Part shown: positions 12,205 to 23,780 of the stretch, in pieces | How positions within the stretch are numbered: the stretch's first letter is position 1 | Layout: the number at the start of each line of letters is the position of its first letter | Source: Glomus cerebriforme | Lineage: Eukaryota > Glomeromycota > Glomeromycetes > Glomerales > Glomeraceae | Assembly (NCBI GenBank): GCA_003550305.1 | Contig: QKYT01000007.1 | Coordinates: 100,412-164,411, forward strand | Direction of reading: 5' to 3' | Length of the DNA stretch: 64,000 nt | Notes under the pieces: model-generated | What the model was told of the DNA's origin: nothing | Databases searched by the model: none | What the model saw: the letters and a program-made list of their open reading frames with translations, nothing else | Program-made: the position numbers and the translations under genes

Positions 12205-14689
12205 ATGGAAGAAAATATTAATACGACAATTTTGACACCCGCTATACTTTCTTCTATTTCTTCTATGAAACGTTCTGAACTTCAAAAACTATGTAAGAAA
12301 TATGGACTTAAAGCTAATGGGAAGGTAGTCATTATTTAGTCTATTCTTCTCAAATATATCTTTTATTATAAAAGCAAACGCTAAATACTATGTTTTAAAT
12401 TTGCTCTTACAGAATACAGACCTACAGAAAAAAATAAAACAATATGCATTAAATTCTGAGGGTAGTACTAAAGACATGGAAGATATAGAAATGATGGACA
12501 TAGATAGGTCTTCATCACGCAATCAATACGCAGATAGTGTATCAGAACCTACTACTCCCCAAACACCAAGCGCAATTCCGTTAGAACAACAAAATAAAGT
12601 TAGAAGCTCTCTAGTTGATGATTCCCCAATAAACATAAAAACAAGTGAATCATTTGCAGGAGACTTAGTTCCAATGGAACAATGTCTTGCTCTCATCCCA
12701 TATAAAGAATTTATATTCTCTGATTTAGTTAAGGAACAAGATGGTTTGTAATTTATTATGTTATTATATTTTATTTCTGATAGGAAAATTAAAAAAAACC
12801 CGTAATTTTTAGAGAACATAATTGATGATGTGAATATTCAAAAATTAACCATTGATACTGATCAAACAGATGATACTCTAAAAGTTGCAGAAATGCGAAT
12901 TAATGAGCCCTTAGTTTCAGGTAGCTTTCTAAAATTATTTCATCGAATTATGTTACATATCGATTAATTTTGATATTAATCTTTTGTCACTTAAAAGGTG
13001 AAAAGAACGATTTGAACACTATAGTTTCCAATCCTGTCTTAGAACAGGTTGAAACGAATAGTAAGATTTTTATCCAAAATTGGTCTAAATCATTTTGTTT
13101 ACTATTATTAATGTTACATATCGATTAACTTGATATTAATCTTTTGTTCACTTTAAAAGGTGAAAAGAACGATTTGAACACTATAGTTTCCAAACCTCTG
13201 AATCCTGTCTTAGAACAGGTTGAAGCAAATAGTAAGATTTTTATCCAAAATGGATTTAAATTATTTTGTCCACTATTATTAATCAATGTTAATCAATTTA
13301 GAACCACCCGTTATGGCTAATACTCCACTAAAGTCTTCCAGTAATTTTATATCAATTGGTAAACATTCTTTAAAATTTATTATTTACATTCCAAGTTTTT
13401 TTTTTGTAACATTAATATTTAATTTATATAGAGCCACAAACTCCTCCTTCGAAACATATTAGATCACTGGAGACAGAACGCGCATCAACAAATTTTATGG
13501 CACGTCTCACTGCTACACCAGTTCCAAAATGTGGAGGAGCTAATTCTTTGCCAGGAAGTTGTTATGAAAACAAAACTGGACCTGCACTTGATAAAAATTC
13601 CCCATTTATCACACGTGAAACTAAATTAAATTTTGAAACTATGCAAAATTCATTACTAATTCAAGAGAAAGAAAATCGCGAAGACACAGAAAATGAAGGA
13701 GATCCAATGGATATCTGTGATGAGCAATTAAAAACTACAGAGACCACAGATGTTTCATTATCTAACAGCGAAATTATTAATATTACTGCTTCTATTTATA
13801 AAGAATTGGATGATCGAGTTGCTCAATTAAAAGCTTTGCCAACTCCTGAACGTAAGAAGATTTTGGGAATGGATAACGTAAAAACCGAAATTCCTACAAT
13901 AACTCCTTTTAGAAAAAATAGCGAGTCTTCTTTAATTAAACAAACTAGTTCATCATCAGTTAATCGTTTCACACAAGTTCATGAGAAAGTTTTTTCAAAG
14001 ATGCCGTCAATTGTGACGCATTATGCGGCTCAAAGAACAAAGAAAGTTGAAGAAACTCAAGATGAAATCAATAGGAAACGCAAAGATCCAGACGATTCGC
14101 AGTCATCGTTTAAAAAGCAAAAATTGGTACATAGTATTCAAGATAACCAAGTTACTAAGGCTGCGAAGGATATCTATAAGAAGGTTGAAAAAGACAAAGA
14201 AACTGTCAAACCAGTTATGAAGAGGACATATGATAGAAATAGAACTACAAGTAATATTCGGTCGTCAATACGTCTTAATTTAGCGAAAGGCAAAAATGCT
14301 AGCCAAGTTGAACCCAGTGCAAGAACTTCCTCTAATGTACAAGAAAGTCAAAGGAAACAGCTGAGTTATGTACAACGGAGAGGACCAGTTAAATCCATTA
14401 TTCCAAATCCAGATGAACAAAGGAAAAAAAAACGGGAAGAGCTTGAAAAACGCAAACAGGCTGCGAGAAATGGTATGCTATATTTATACTAAGCTTGAAT
14501 TAAATTTAGTATTTTTAACAACTAATATATACTCAACACATTAAATAAGTTGCTCAACCTGTCTTGGAAAAGATGAAAAATCAAAGAAAGTCAAAAGAGA
14601 ATATTGAGCAGAAGCAAAAAGAATCACAAATTACTCAAAATGGCAAAATTAAAGAGAAGAAATCATTATTGCCTAAGAGAGCAAAGTAA
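12205..14689 (+). CDS. NuSAP-like spindle protein with N-terminal SAP-type motif
   Basis: Eight exons: 12205-12324, 12413-12743, 12813-12920, 12998-13060, 13160-13231, 13302-13358, 13432-14472, 14550-14689; 643 aa, all joints in frame. Residues about 19-46 (MKRSELQKLCKKYGLKANGK and what follows) form a SAP-like helix-turn-helix as at the start of NUSAP1. The middle is Ser/Thr/Pro-rich. RFTQVHEKVFSKMPSI resembles the NuSAP block with HExxFxKMxSI, followed by a basic helix rich in K/R and EERKKKR-type stretches. Known: NuSAP binds microtubules and chromatin in mitosis. Inference: a spindle or chromatin protein here. Exons 4 and 5 are near-identical tandem copies. Some acceptors end AAG (before 12998, 13160 and 14550). 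An alternative is a generic SAP-domain chromatin protein. Confidence 0.65.
12951..13272 (+). repeat. Tandem intragenic duplication of an exon with its introns (unit about 161 bp)
   Basis: The unit beginning TGTTACATATCGATTAA occurs at 12951 and 13112 and contains exon 4 (12998-13060) or exon 5 (13160-13231) with matching intron flanks. Intron sequence after exon 5 again resembles that after exon 4, so a third partial unit follows. Copy 2 carries an in-frame 9-nt difference that adds a KPL-type insertion relative to copy 1. Confidence 0.85.
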
Positions 14690-15008
14690 TTTTGACAGAA
14701 AAGTGATGTTTCGGTATAAATTACAATTTATGTCATATGTTGGTTTCTTATCATTAGTTTGTAGGTTATGTCACAATAAATTGTGTATTATTATTAGTTT
14801 ACATTAATATTATAGTTACATAGAATAGGGACTTACCGCTTTTTTTTTTGTATATGTAATCCATTATCCAATTACATTCCCTAGTAAAATGGATCACGTG
14901 TCAAAATAATGCGTAAAGTTTGATCATCAATTTTTGAAATTTGCATTTGACACGAAATTTCTTTAAAATTTTTTCATATAAATTGCATAAAAGGAGCATT
15001 CCACTAAT
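14690..15008. other. Short intergenic region with promoter of the NUR1-like gene
   Basis: 319 bp without a gene; CACGTG at 14895-14900, 108 bp before the next ATG. Confidence 0.5.
14895..14900. promoter_or_regulatory. CACGTG box upstream of the NUR1-like gene
   Basis: Lies in GGATCACGTGTCAAA, 108 bp before the ATG at 15009. Confidence 0.4.
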
Positions 15009-15892
15009 ATGAATGACGAAGAAGAAAGGTTATCGTTTAGTGATTACCTTACTATGCTTATAGACACATATATTTCACTAGATTTGAGTAGTTGGCAGAG
15101 CATTATGGGCTTGTTCGTAGCATTTTTATTAAACACTATTTTCATTATAGTGAGATATTTGTACGCGGATAGTTATTCTACTATAGAATATATTTTAATG
15201 ATATTAAGTATTCTAAATGTAATATATTTATGGTTGTGGAGTTATAAAATATATCATTTTTTTTCTCAAAACATAGATGAAACTCCAAATATCCCAAATG
15301 TTAATTTGGTTGGTATAGACTTGCCGTGGTATGCTCGAAATCGTCTTGGATATTATATGTAAGAATTGTTTAATTTGTTTTTAATTAAATGATGATTTGA
15401 TAATTAATAACGATGCTTTTTTTTGATAGGTACCAACAGTATTACGAGTTGAATTATGACAAACCATATAAGGAAGGACAGAAAGTTTGGGAAATCTACA
15501 TTTGGAATCCAAACAAATTTTCACTTAATCTATTCTATGGATTCTCTCCAGTACAAGTTGGGATCTTTATGCTCATGAACAAGGGTACTGAGATATACAG
15601 CATCATATTGGTTGGATTCTTGGCTATACAAATGCATTTTTATACAGAAAAATTTATTTCACTTATTCGAGATAAGGAAATTATATTTAGAGAAGTACAA
15701 CGTGAATATGATATGAAATTTGTTAAACCACGAGTATTTCGACAAAGAAAGAATGTTGAAACTCAAACAATACAAACAGAAATCACGAGAGAATTGTTAT
15801 ATCATAAACCGGATGAGGAACGTTATAAGTATCCGAGGAGATTCGATAATCCGTGGGTTACTGACGCTAATAGTGCTGGTACAACATTATGA
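15009..15892 (+). CDS. NUR1: NUR1-like nuclear membrane protein
   Basis: Two exons, 15009-15358 and 15430-15892, joined in frame; 270 aa. Two hydrophobic segments (SIMGLFVAFLLNTIFIIVRYLYA and YILMILSILNVIYLWLW regions) lie in the first half. A third and fourth follow the block KVWEIYIWNPNKFSLNLF, which resembles the W-x-W-P/N block of the fungal Nur1/DUF2418 family. The C-terminus is basic and probably soluble. Known: yeast Nur1 sits at the inner nuclear membrane and, with Heh1/Lem2, tethers rDNA and heterochromatin. The family assignment rests on that one block and the topology, so it is moderate. A Clr2-type silencing gene lies about 4 kb downstream, beyond a minus-strand lipid enzyme. Confidence 0.65.
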
Positions 15893-16561
15893 AATATCAA
15901 CAATCATTGATACTACATCATCACCGCACCAAAATATATTTGAGGATACAGTTTATGTACGTTCATTCATTCTATCACAAAAAGGAGAAATAAAGTTCAA
16001 TTAAAATTTTACGTGTGGTAGATAATCTAATTATCAAATTAACCAATTTAATGGATTAATTTATAAATCATCATCACTTGAATTGTAAACTTGATAACCT
16101 CCCTTTGATTAAAGAAGGCACTAAAGTTATTAAGGGCATAATCTGATATCATCATCATCATCTACCAGTATCAATCATTATCAATCATTATCAATCATTA
16201 TCAATCATTATCAATCATCAAAACAGCTAAGTAATGCGATTCAATTAATTAGAGAAAATAGAATTAACATAAAAAAGTATAAATTTTAATAAATACTTGT
16301 AAGTAAATATATACACCCTCACTCATAAATTTATTATAGTCACCGAAATATAGACAAAACATGTAATAATGTAATATAAAATATAATAAATAAATACAAA
16401 GGAATAATTAATACAAAGGAATAATTGTAGGAAAATAATACATGTATAAACAAATAAATGCTATATAAATAATGTACTTTGTTTTATTCTATGATTTCTA
16501 TGTAATCAATAACAAATAAAAGTAAAAAAATAACTCCAATTCCAAAATAAATCGTTATAAT
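15893..16561. other. Intergenic region between convergent genes
   Basis: 3' regions of the NUR1-like and the minus-strand acyltransferase genes, with a short tandem repeat at 16171-16220. No gene seen. Confidence 0.55.
16171..16220 (+). repeat. Short tandem repeat, 10-bp unit, five copies
   Basis: Unit TCAATCATTA repeated four times exactly plus one variant ending CATCA, preceded by an ATC triplet run near 16150. Confidence 0.9.
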
Positions 16562-18664
16562 TTAATCTCCATTATCGACCCATCTACAAACTCTGATGGT
16601 TAACTCTTCTTTCCAAGCAGTTATTGACTTACGTTCTTTTGGATTAAATAAACTCCAAATACCGACCCAAACTCTTTTACCAACCCAACACAATCTTTCC
16701 CAAAATAAAATAGTAGCATAAGCAATAGTAGTCCAAAAAAATGCAAATATACTAAACCCAAGTATGAAAACATCTTTACGATTATAACATTCATATAAAT
16801 CATATTCTCTAATAAAATGTACCATAATAATAGAATATAATATATCAAAAGTAATGAATAATACCAATCCTGTCATCATTTTCCATGTCGCTATAACATC
16901 TCTACCCGGCCATCTTGTTATTGCTAATGAATTGTCATCATATAACATTGCATTTTCTCCTTGTTTTTTACCAACATATTTCGCTATTAACCCAATCGGG
17001 AAAAATAAAATTAATCCCGGTATTGTTAATATTAAAAGAATTATGAATAATGGCAGATAGAAAAATAATGATAATGGAGTCGTGGATATGTGTGGTGGCG
17101 ATAATCGATGACTACGAAGTTTTTGTGTGTACGTAACAACATCATACATTAATTTACGCGCTTCATCTGTTGGTGGTGTATTTGCTGTATATTTCTATTA
17201 TAACGTAAAAAAAAAAAATAATTTTAGAAATTTAATTACATAATTCGATAGAAAAAGAAAATTTCTTACTTTAGCTATTTTCCTCAATAATGCTAGTTTT
17301 TCAGAAAAACTTAATTCATTTGGTAAATTTTCTCGATATAAACGTGAAGCGGTCTTAAAGAACAAAAGAGTATTATAATCTGGCGCGTTAACAGTTAATT
17401 CAGTTAAAGAAGTTTGGATAGTTTTCAAAAGTTCTTGACAAGCTTGACGTTTTCCTTCACCACCAGATCTATATAAATCAACTAATCTTTGTTCAATTTC
17501 AATAGGATGACCGACATCAACAAATACACGACTTCTAAATCTATGACGATTAAAAAAATTCAAACCACAAGGTACAAGTTTTAATTTTCTTTCTTTGCCA
17601 AAAGCATCAGGTTCTTTTGAGGCCAAATAACCCAAACTCATTACAGCACAACCATATTTTAATGATAACATATGTTCATTATCATGTGAAGTCCCTTCGG
17701 GAAATATCGCAACACATTGTGATTTTGAAAAATGATTATATACTGCAGAATATACTTCTGAATTTGGTGGCATATGTGTGTAAGAATATGTTGTTGGTAT
17801 GTCTGGTACAGAAGGAAAATTTGGTTTATAAGTTGATGTTGATCTGGCTGAAGGTTGTCTGTGATGCGATGATGATTCATTAACATTTAACAGAGGTGTT
17901 CTTTCTGTTGCTTCAGGATTTTGTGGACACACAACAATTTCATCAGGTTGACCGTCATCGATCGGAAAAGGTAATCTGCCAGGTGAAGATGATAATCTAT
18001 CCCAACTTCTGCTTACACTTTGTGTTACTGATTTTGGTATAAAATTTAATGCTTCCAACGATTTTAATGTATTACCTCTTTCAACTCTAACAAATACATT
18101 ACCGTATTCGACTAATCTTCTAAATTTTCCTTTTCTTCTTCCTTTTGTCAACCATTTCATACCAGGTTCTTTTATACGTACTAAATCATCATTCATAATC
18201 TCTTCTACTGTACCACTTGCTTCTTTTAACATCTCGTTATTATTTGGTCCTTCAAATTCAACATAAAGTGTGTCTCCTACTTGTAATATTTTTCCAAGTC
18301 CTTCCCCTGTTACCATTTTCCCTTCATCTATGACTTTAACCAATCCATCTCCGTTAACTCTTTCTACGTCTTGTGGTCTCGTTACTGGTATACATCCAAG
18401 TATCGTTATTATTGTTCCAAATATTGGATAATTAAAATTCGATTTTGCACTTAAGAAATACATTTGCCGTGGACATGCCACAAAAATTGTTATTGCATCC
18501 ATTAAAAAATTTCCATGTGGTGCTGCTATAAATAATATAGGTGTACCATCATCTCTTGGAAAATTTTCTCGATGAAATGCTCCATGGTCTCGATAAAATA
18601 TTGTAAAAATTAATTTTGCAAATATCCTTATTATTGAATAAAATACTCTCCTTACTATGGACAT
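16562..18664 (-). CDS. SCT1: Glycerol-3-phosphate O-acyltransferase, fungal SCT1/GPT2 type
   Basis: Two exons on the minus strand, 18664-17270 and 17194-16562; 675 aa (yeast Sct1 and Gpt2 are 759 and 743). It would make lysophosphatidic acid from glycerol-3-phosphate or dihydroxyacetone phosphate at the ER, the first step of glycerolipid synthesis. Visible: motif I APHGNFLMDA with H50 and D56; VTRPQD at 95-100, the acyltransferase block II/III region; a ~200-residue insert typical of the fungal enzymes; FPEGTS at 321-326; VDVGHPIE. The second exon holds three or four membrane segments (LFFYLPLFIILLIL region, MTGLVLFITFDILY region, FILGFSIFAFFWTTIAYA region). I start at ATG 18664 because the open frame upstream has no ATG. 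The Ser/Pro-rich stretch at 255-300 may be disordered and regulatory. Confidence 0.9.
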
Positions 18665-19568
18665 TATATTAATACGTATAATGTACAAATATTATTAAAA
18701 AAAAAAAATTTTTTTAAAAAAAAAAAATACGTTCACAGAATGGGTCTTATTAAAGGAAGAAATCGATGAATAGATATATAGTTGATTTAATCTAAAATCA
18801 ATTAAGTACAATTACCGAATTCGAAATTTGGCGTTATCGATAGTACAAATAAAAAATTACACAAATTATGACACAAGAGCTCAATTTAAATAAAGTATTG
18901 TCTGGTCCATACTTACAATGTTAATGCCCCTGAAATTTCTGCACATTTACATAAGTCAAAGTTGCTTTAGGCAACTTTTTTTTTCTTATCGCGGCCAACC
19001 TGCAGGATGCATAACACGTTTTTATCTTCATAGATATATCAAAATCTGCTATCAAAAACATCCAAACACGATTGAATAAAGTTATTGTTTCCCAAAAAAT
19101 TTTGAATTCTTTTAAAGGAATTTCTTTTCAAAATTCCAGCTTCGGAAAATTTTTAGCATATGAGAAAGGAAAAAACGAAATAAGAAATAAATTATCAATT
19201 AACTTTTTTCACGTGTTATCGAGTGACTCAGATTATCTCTCGATTTGGCGTATGAGATCGTATGAGATTAAAAATTAATCGAATTTAGTTATAGAGCTAA
19301 AGATTGTACAACAAAAGAGCACGTAATGTCACGTGATAATTTTGACCATTAAACCTTTTAAAAACGTAATGACTAATGAGTAATGAATATATCAAATGAT
19401 TAATTTAATGAATCTTTTAATTGGACAAATGATGATCTACGAAATTCTTGAATATTGATACACACAAATCTATTTTTGTAAACAATTTAAACAATTAAAC
19501 TTCACTTTTTCAACTTTGCTCAGATCTTTGTTTAATTGTCTAAGAAATAGATATCATTCTAAAAAATA
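18665..19568. other. Divergent promoter region (acyltransferase / CLR2)
   Basis: 904 bp between divergent genes. Poly-A/T tracts lie next to the acyltransferase start. CACGTG boxes occur at 19210-19215 and 19330-19335. A 68-codon open frame at 19072-19278 shows no domain and overlaps one of these boxes; I leave it out. Confidence 0.5.
19330..19335. promoter_or_regulatory. CACGTG box in the divergent promoter
   Basis: GTCACGTGATAA, 233 bp before the CLR2 ATG at 19569. A second CACGTG lies at 19210-19215. Confidence 0.4.
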
Positions 19569-21670
19569 ATGTATACTTTTGCTAATGTAAAAGTTGAACC
19601 AGAAGGTCTAACGGTTACTGCAACTGATGCTACGAGTGAAAATTTTCCAACTAATAACACTCCTGGTACTCCAGACGAAGAAGGAAGACAAAGCTATTAT
19701 AGGCCTGTCGAGATGCGTGAGGCAAAATGGGATCTTTACTGTAACAAACTTGGTGCTGCATTAGCACGCGAGTTAAAAAGAGCTAATAAAAAGATTGTTA
19801 TTCACAATGGTATTTATAACAGTGTTTTAAATAAATTAATTTTTCAGATATTTGATTATTTTTCTAATTAATTTTTTTTAGATGTATTAACTGATTTACC
19901 TGAAGGATATCGACTATTTGAACACGTCAAGAATTATATTAATGAACCAAAGAAACGTAGAACAGACACGTATTTGTATGGTGAGCGCCTCTATGGATCA
20001 ATATTTTCAAAGAATATATATATGTATATATATTTATATTGATTTATTAAACCATCTCGTGTGTATATATAGGTTTTGGCTCTATCAAGTTTCGATCTCC
20101 CGCAGAATTTGAGGATCATTTGTTATGGTTAGCATCAGATCAATCTACCCATTGTTCATGTAAATATTGCTTTAAAGATTCAACACCAAGAAGGAAAATA
20201 CAATCTACACGATCTACACCGCAAGGTAACCAACGGACTCCACAAAAAAGTTCCAGTGCAGTAACTCCATCTTTAACACCTACTACGACACCTAATCAAA
20301 TAATACAAGCTATACAACCCATATCAAAAGGATCTATCCAATGGAAGCCTCAAAAAAGCTCCCGTGCAATAGCCCCATCTTTGGCGCCTGCTACAACGCC
20401 TAATCAACCATTTTTATATTCAAAATCCAAATCACAACTTCCTTCCGACATAAATCATTCTAGTCGAAACGGAGAAATAGTCTGGATTAAAACATCACTT
20501 GTTCTATCTGAAAATTATTTAAAAGAATTGAAAAAAGGCAAAGTAAAAATTGAACATTGGCCAGGCTACGTTGTTGAACGACAAAAGTTTTCCCAAATTT
20601 TGAATATCGCGTCCTCTGGACCATTGATTGATAATATATATTATAAAGTACAGCCTCTTAACATGGCTGGGACTCAGAAAGCATCAGAAGAGCAAATAGT
20701 TCCTTGGCTACTTTTATCATCGGAGAGCCTTGTAGAAAAAATTTATAAAATAAGGGATGATCCTGATGCAAATCAAAAAACAGGTTCTTCTACATTAATG
20801 CGAATTATCGACTTATTCTGTTCAGCATATGATACTGCTAGGAAAATTAGTAAGACCTATACTCCATTAGATTCTTATAAATATACATTGCCTCCATTTT
20901 TCCTATCAAAAATTGAAGATTCGAAAGAAAGACAGTTACTTCAAGAGATGGAGAATTATACGCATTACAAAACACTATGCTTTGGTTCCGAAATTTTGAA
21001 GGAAGATGATTATGTTAGAATGAATGATGTCGAGTCCAAAGGGGATAATATCCGGATTTTCAAGATTAACACTATATATAAAAATTTCGATAATAAGATA
21101 CTATTTAATGGAGATATTTACTTAAAAGCGTTTGCGAAAGGTGATATGATCAGCTGGAGCAGATTGAATGATGAAGATAAAGAATACTTTATTGAACTTA
21201 AAGAAATTTCTGGTCGTTTTTATGATAAATGTCCATACATTAATAAGAGTATGGAAGTTAATGAAGCCATTAGCTTTAAAGAAAGGAAAGAATTAATAGA
21301 AGGACAAGAGAAACCTGATCCTTCTCAATCTGTAGTTACGAAACAAACTGCTAAACGTTCAATTCATTTCGAGGATCTACTCGATACTCCTACAAAGAAA
21401 CTCAAAATACAGAATGAAAACACGACGTCCCAACAATCCCAACAACAGAACAACCAGCAAGAGAATGACGCACGAGAAAATAATGATTCAAATAATGACG
21501 AATTGGATTATATGGATGTAAGAGATGTTCAACAAAAAGTTGATCCGATAATTATTTCACCGACTATTCCATTTTTGGATGAATCTGAGGATGAGATAAC
21601 AGAAGAGGAAAGCAGTTTATTTGAAATGCTATCTAATAATCCTGAAAATCCTCAACTTACGGCAAGATGA
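19569..21670 (+). CDS. CLR2: Cryptic loci regulator 2 (Clr2)-type silencing protein
   Basis: Three exons: 19569-19809, 19882-19980, 20073-21670; 645 aa. Known: in fission yeast Clr2 is part of the SHREC complex (Clr1, Clr2, Clr3, Mit1) that deacetylates and remodels heterochromatin. Visible: the N-terminal Clr2 signature LPEGYRLFEHV, then RRTDTYLYG, then FGSIKFRSPAEFEDHLLWLA and CSCKYC, which span the two introns in frame; a Ser/Thr/Pro linker (about 130-200); a second conserved block beginning EIVWIKTSLVLSENYLKEL and running through EEQIVPWLLLSSE, FGSEILKEDDYVRM and ILFNGDIYLKAF, which resembles the C-terminal Clr2/BAH-like part; and a Gln/Asn/Asp-rich acidic tail. Start at the first ATG, 8 nt after an in-frame stop region. 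A degraded homologous domain elsewhere was not seen. Confidence 0.85.
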
Positions 21671-22034
21671 TGACTATTATAGAAATACTATCATCACATT
21701 AGCAAATAATTTGGTCATATAAAAATTTAGTGAATTGTTATATATGATAGAATTTTTGTAATTTTGGATTTAAGCTCCGTTATATTTGCTAGAAATTGCA
21801 ATTGTAAATGCTTAAATTTTGCTCATACTTTATATATAAAAATCATATAATAGTAATATCAAAATATCATCAACTAAGTTTTGCGCAACTGTATAAAGTA
21901 TAATTGTTTAATAATATAATAATTTAGTTTTTTCCGCTCAGGCTTATGTAATTCATTTAGTTGCTTTTCTAAAGTAGCAATGATAAAATAAATAAGTTTT
22001 TTAAAATATGATTCCTATTACGCTTGTAATCATA
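21671..22034. other. Intergenic region
   Basis: 3' flank of the CLR2 gene; AT-rich, nothing else seen. Confidence 0.5.
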
Positions 22035-22450
22035 CAGTGCATACAACCTAGCCCCAACAAAAATTTTTAAGCGACCAAATTTTTTATATTATGTAATACT
22101 TAAACTCGTAATTTTATTGGTCAGATTTATATAATTTAAGTTATAATTCTTAATTCTAGCCAAAATTATATAGTTAATAACTAAATGAAAGTAATTTTGG
22201 CCAGATTTATGTATAATTCTGGTCAGAATAAAAATGGCCAAATATTTAATTTAATAGTAAAATATTCCAACTTTGAATTACTACTATTTTATTAAAAAAT
22301 ATTTTACAGGAAATTTAAAAACGTAGTTTATTAAGCTTAATCTGTTATATTATTATAAGTTTATACTTTATGTTTATCTTTTTTTTTGAGTAAGTAGTAG
22401 TGATTTAACTTTTATCAAATTTTGTTGCTGGGACTAGGTTGTATGCACTG
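22035..22450. mobile_element. TA-flanked MITE, 416 bp
   Basis: The left end CAGTGCATACAACCTAG and the reverse complement of the right end are identical for 17 bp and stay similar for about 30 bp. TA dinucleotides flank both sides (22033-22034 and 22451-22452). There is no coding capacity. Known: CAGT termini with TA target duplication are typical of Tc1/mariner-derived MITEs. Confidence 0.8.
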
Positions 22451-22885
22451 TAGCCAATTAAAGGAAGTTTTTGAATTCTTTTTAACAAAAGCAGATATAC
22501 CACTTACTTATCATTCAAGTGTTTAATAAGAGTATAAGTTAGTAAAAGATAACAAAATATACGAAATTTCTAAATTCCTGGTTCCTAAAAAAGAAGAAAC
22601 ATTCTTTGATCTCTCTTAACTATGTAGGATTGTTTTGACCAAGTTTTCTTTGATATACTATAGCCCTGTTCAGAAAAAATGTATCGATATCGGTTTGATC
22701 GATCCCAGGAAATCTGCGAAATGTTATAGTAAAACTAGTAAATAAAACAATCTCGATTGACAGGTAAACAAACCAGCTTTTATCATGACGTTTACTAGAA
22801 TTACAAAACAATATATAAATACTGGTAATATCACACTACCTTTTTTATACGTATATTTATTGAAAGAACAATATTCTACTTAAAT
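22451..22885. other. Intergenic, no gene seen
   Basis: AT-rich; a 63-codon minus-strand frame at 22620-22811 has no recognisable domain. Confidence 0.45.
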
Positions 22886-23246
22886 ATCGATTCTATCAAA
22901 GCATTTAAAAAGAGTGCTAAAATCCATATTGAACAAGCAGATGAACTCAAAAATCAATTCAATGAACTGAAATCTCTTATCGCGCAACAACAGTTCCTAC
23001 ATCTCGTCATGTAAACCGAAGCCGTGTTCGTAGACCCAACCTTATCCTTTAGTTTCTTCTCATAAATCATCTATTCAAACATCAATAAATTAGGTTATAG
23101 TTCTTCATCCTCAACAAATGAGTATCCCTGCTGCGACAGGCTTTTCTGACAATGAATCTTTCTCTGTCAATTCAGAGAATTATAATGGCAATAATACCAC
23201 TTACGATGCTCATGAGTCAAATGATTTTGATAGTATTATTAGATAA
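22886..23246 (+). pseudogene. Decayed coiled-coil coding remnant
   Basis: 22886-23013 reads as a Gln/Glu/Leu-rich helix (for example EQADELKNQFNELKSLIAQQ) to a stop. A shifted frame then continues with a basic Arg-rich piece and, from about 23105 to 23246, an acidic Ser/Asn-rich tail ending at a stop. I do not recognise the family. The style resembles gag-like remnants further right, but I see no direct match. The upstream start is not identifiable. Confidence 0.3.
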
Positions 23247-23780
23247 CTCTCTTTCTTATTATCATTATTATTTATTTTTATTATACTGTATATTGCGGTC
23301 CGCAGTACCCGATAATATACAAAGGGTTTCTCCCGGTATTTTTTAGTTACGGGTTAGATAACCTTGATAATGTCTACAAGATTGGAAAATACCAGTATTT
23401 TTTCTAAGTAAACATTTAATTTAATCAAAAAATTTTGCAATTTGCAAGTCTACAGTAAAGTTAGCTCTCTATTAATTATATTATACTACAAAATGTGGTT
23501 TATTTCGGATCATTTAGAAGTAATAGAAATGATAATTTTGGTGGATCTATTGGTTAAATTTGTTTCAATCATATCATACAATATGTTACACTTAAAAAAA
23601 CTAGGATGGGAAATTAAGATATGGTAACAACAACAAATTATTGATTAACTTTGCATCGAAATTTGGAATATCAGATTGATCATCCAATCACATGAAAGAT
23701 TGCCAAATTCAGTATTTCGGACGTAATAATAAATAGCTGTTTTTTCTGTTTGTAAAAATTTTTTAATATCTTACTTAACA
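23247..23780. other. Intergenic region with XPO5 promoter
   Basis: No gene seen. CACATG (the complement of CATGTG) lies at 23689-23694, 86 bp before the XPO5 ATG. Confidence 0.45.

Noticed and set aside
12523..12819. 98-codon minus-strand frame
   Set aside because: Antisense shadow of exon 2 of the NuSAP-like gene.
17617..17883. Plus-strand frame inside the acyltransferase region
   Set aside because: Antisense shadow of the well-supported minus-strand SCT1-type gene.
19072..19278. 68-codon open frame in the divergent promoter
   Set aside because: No recognisable domain and it lies between two promoter boxes.
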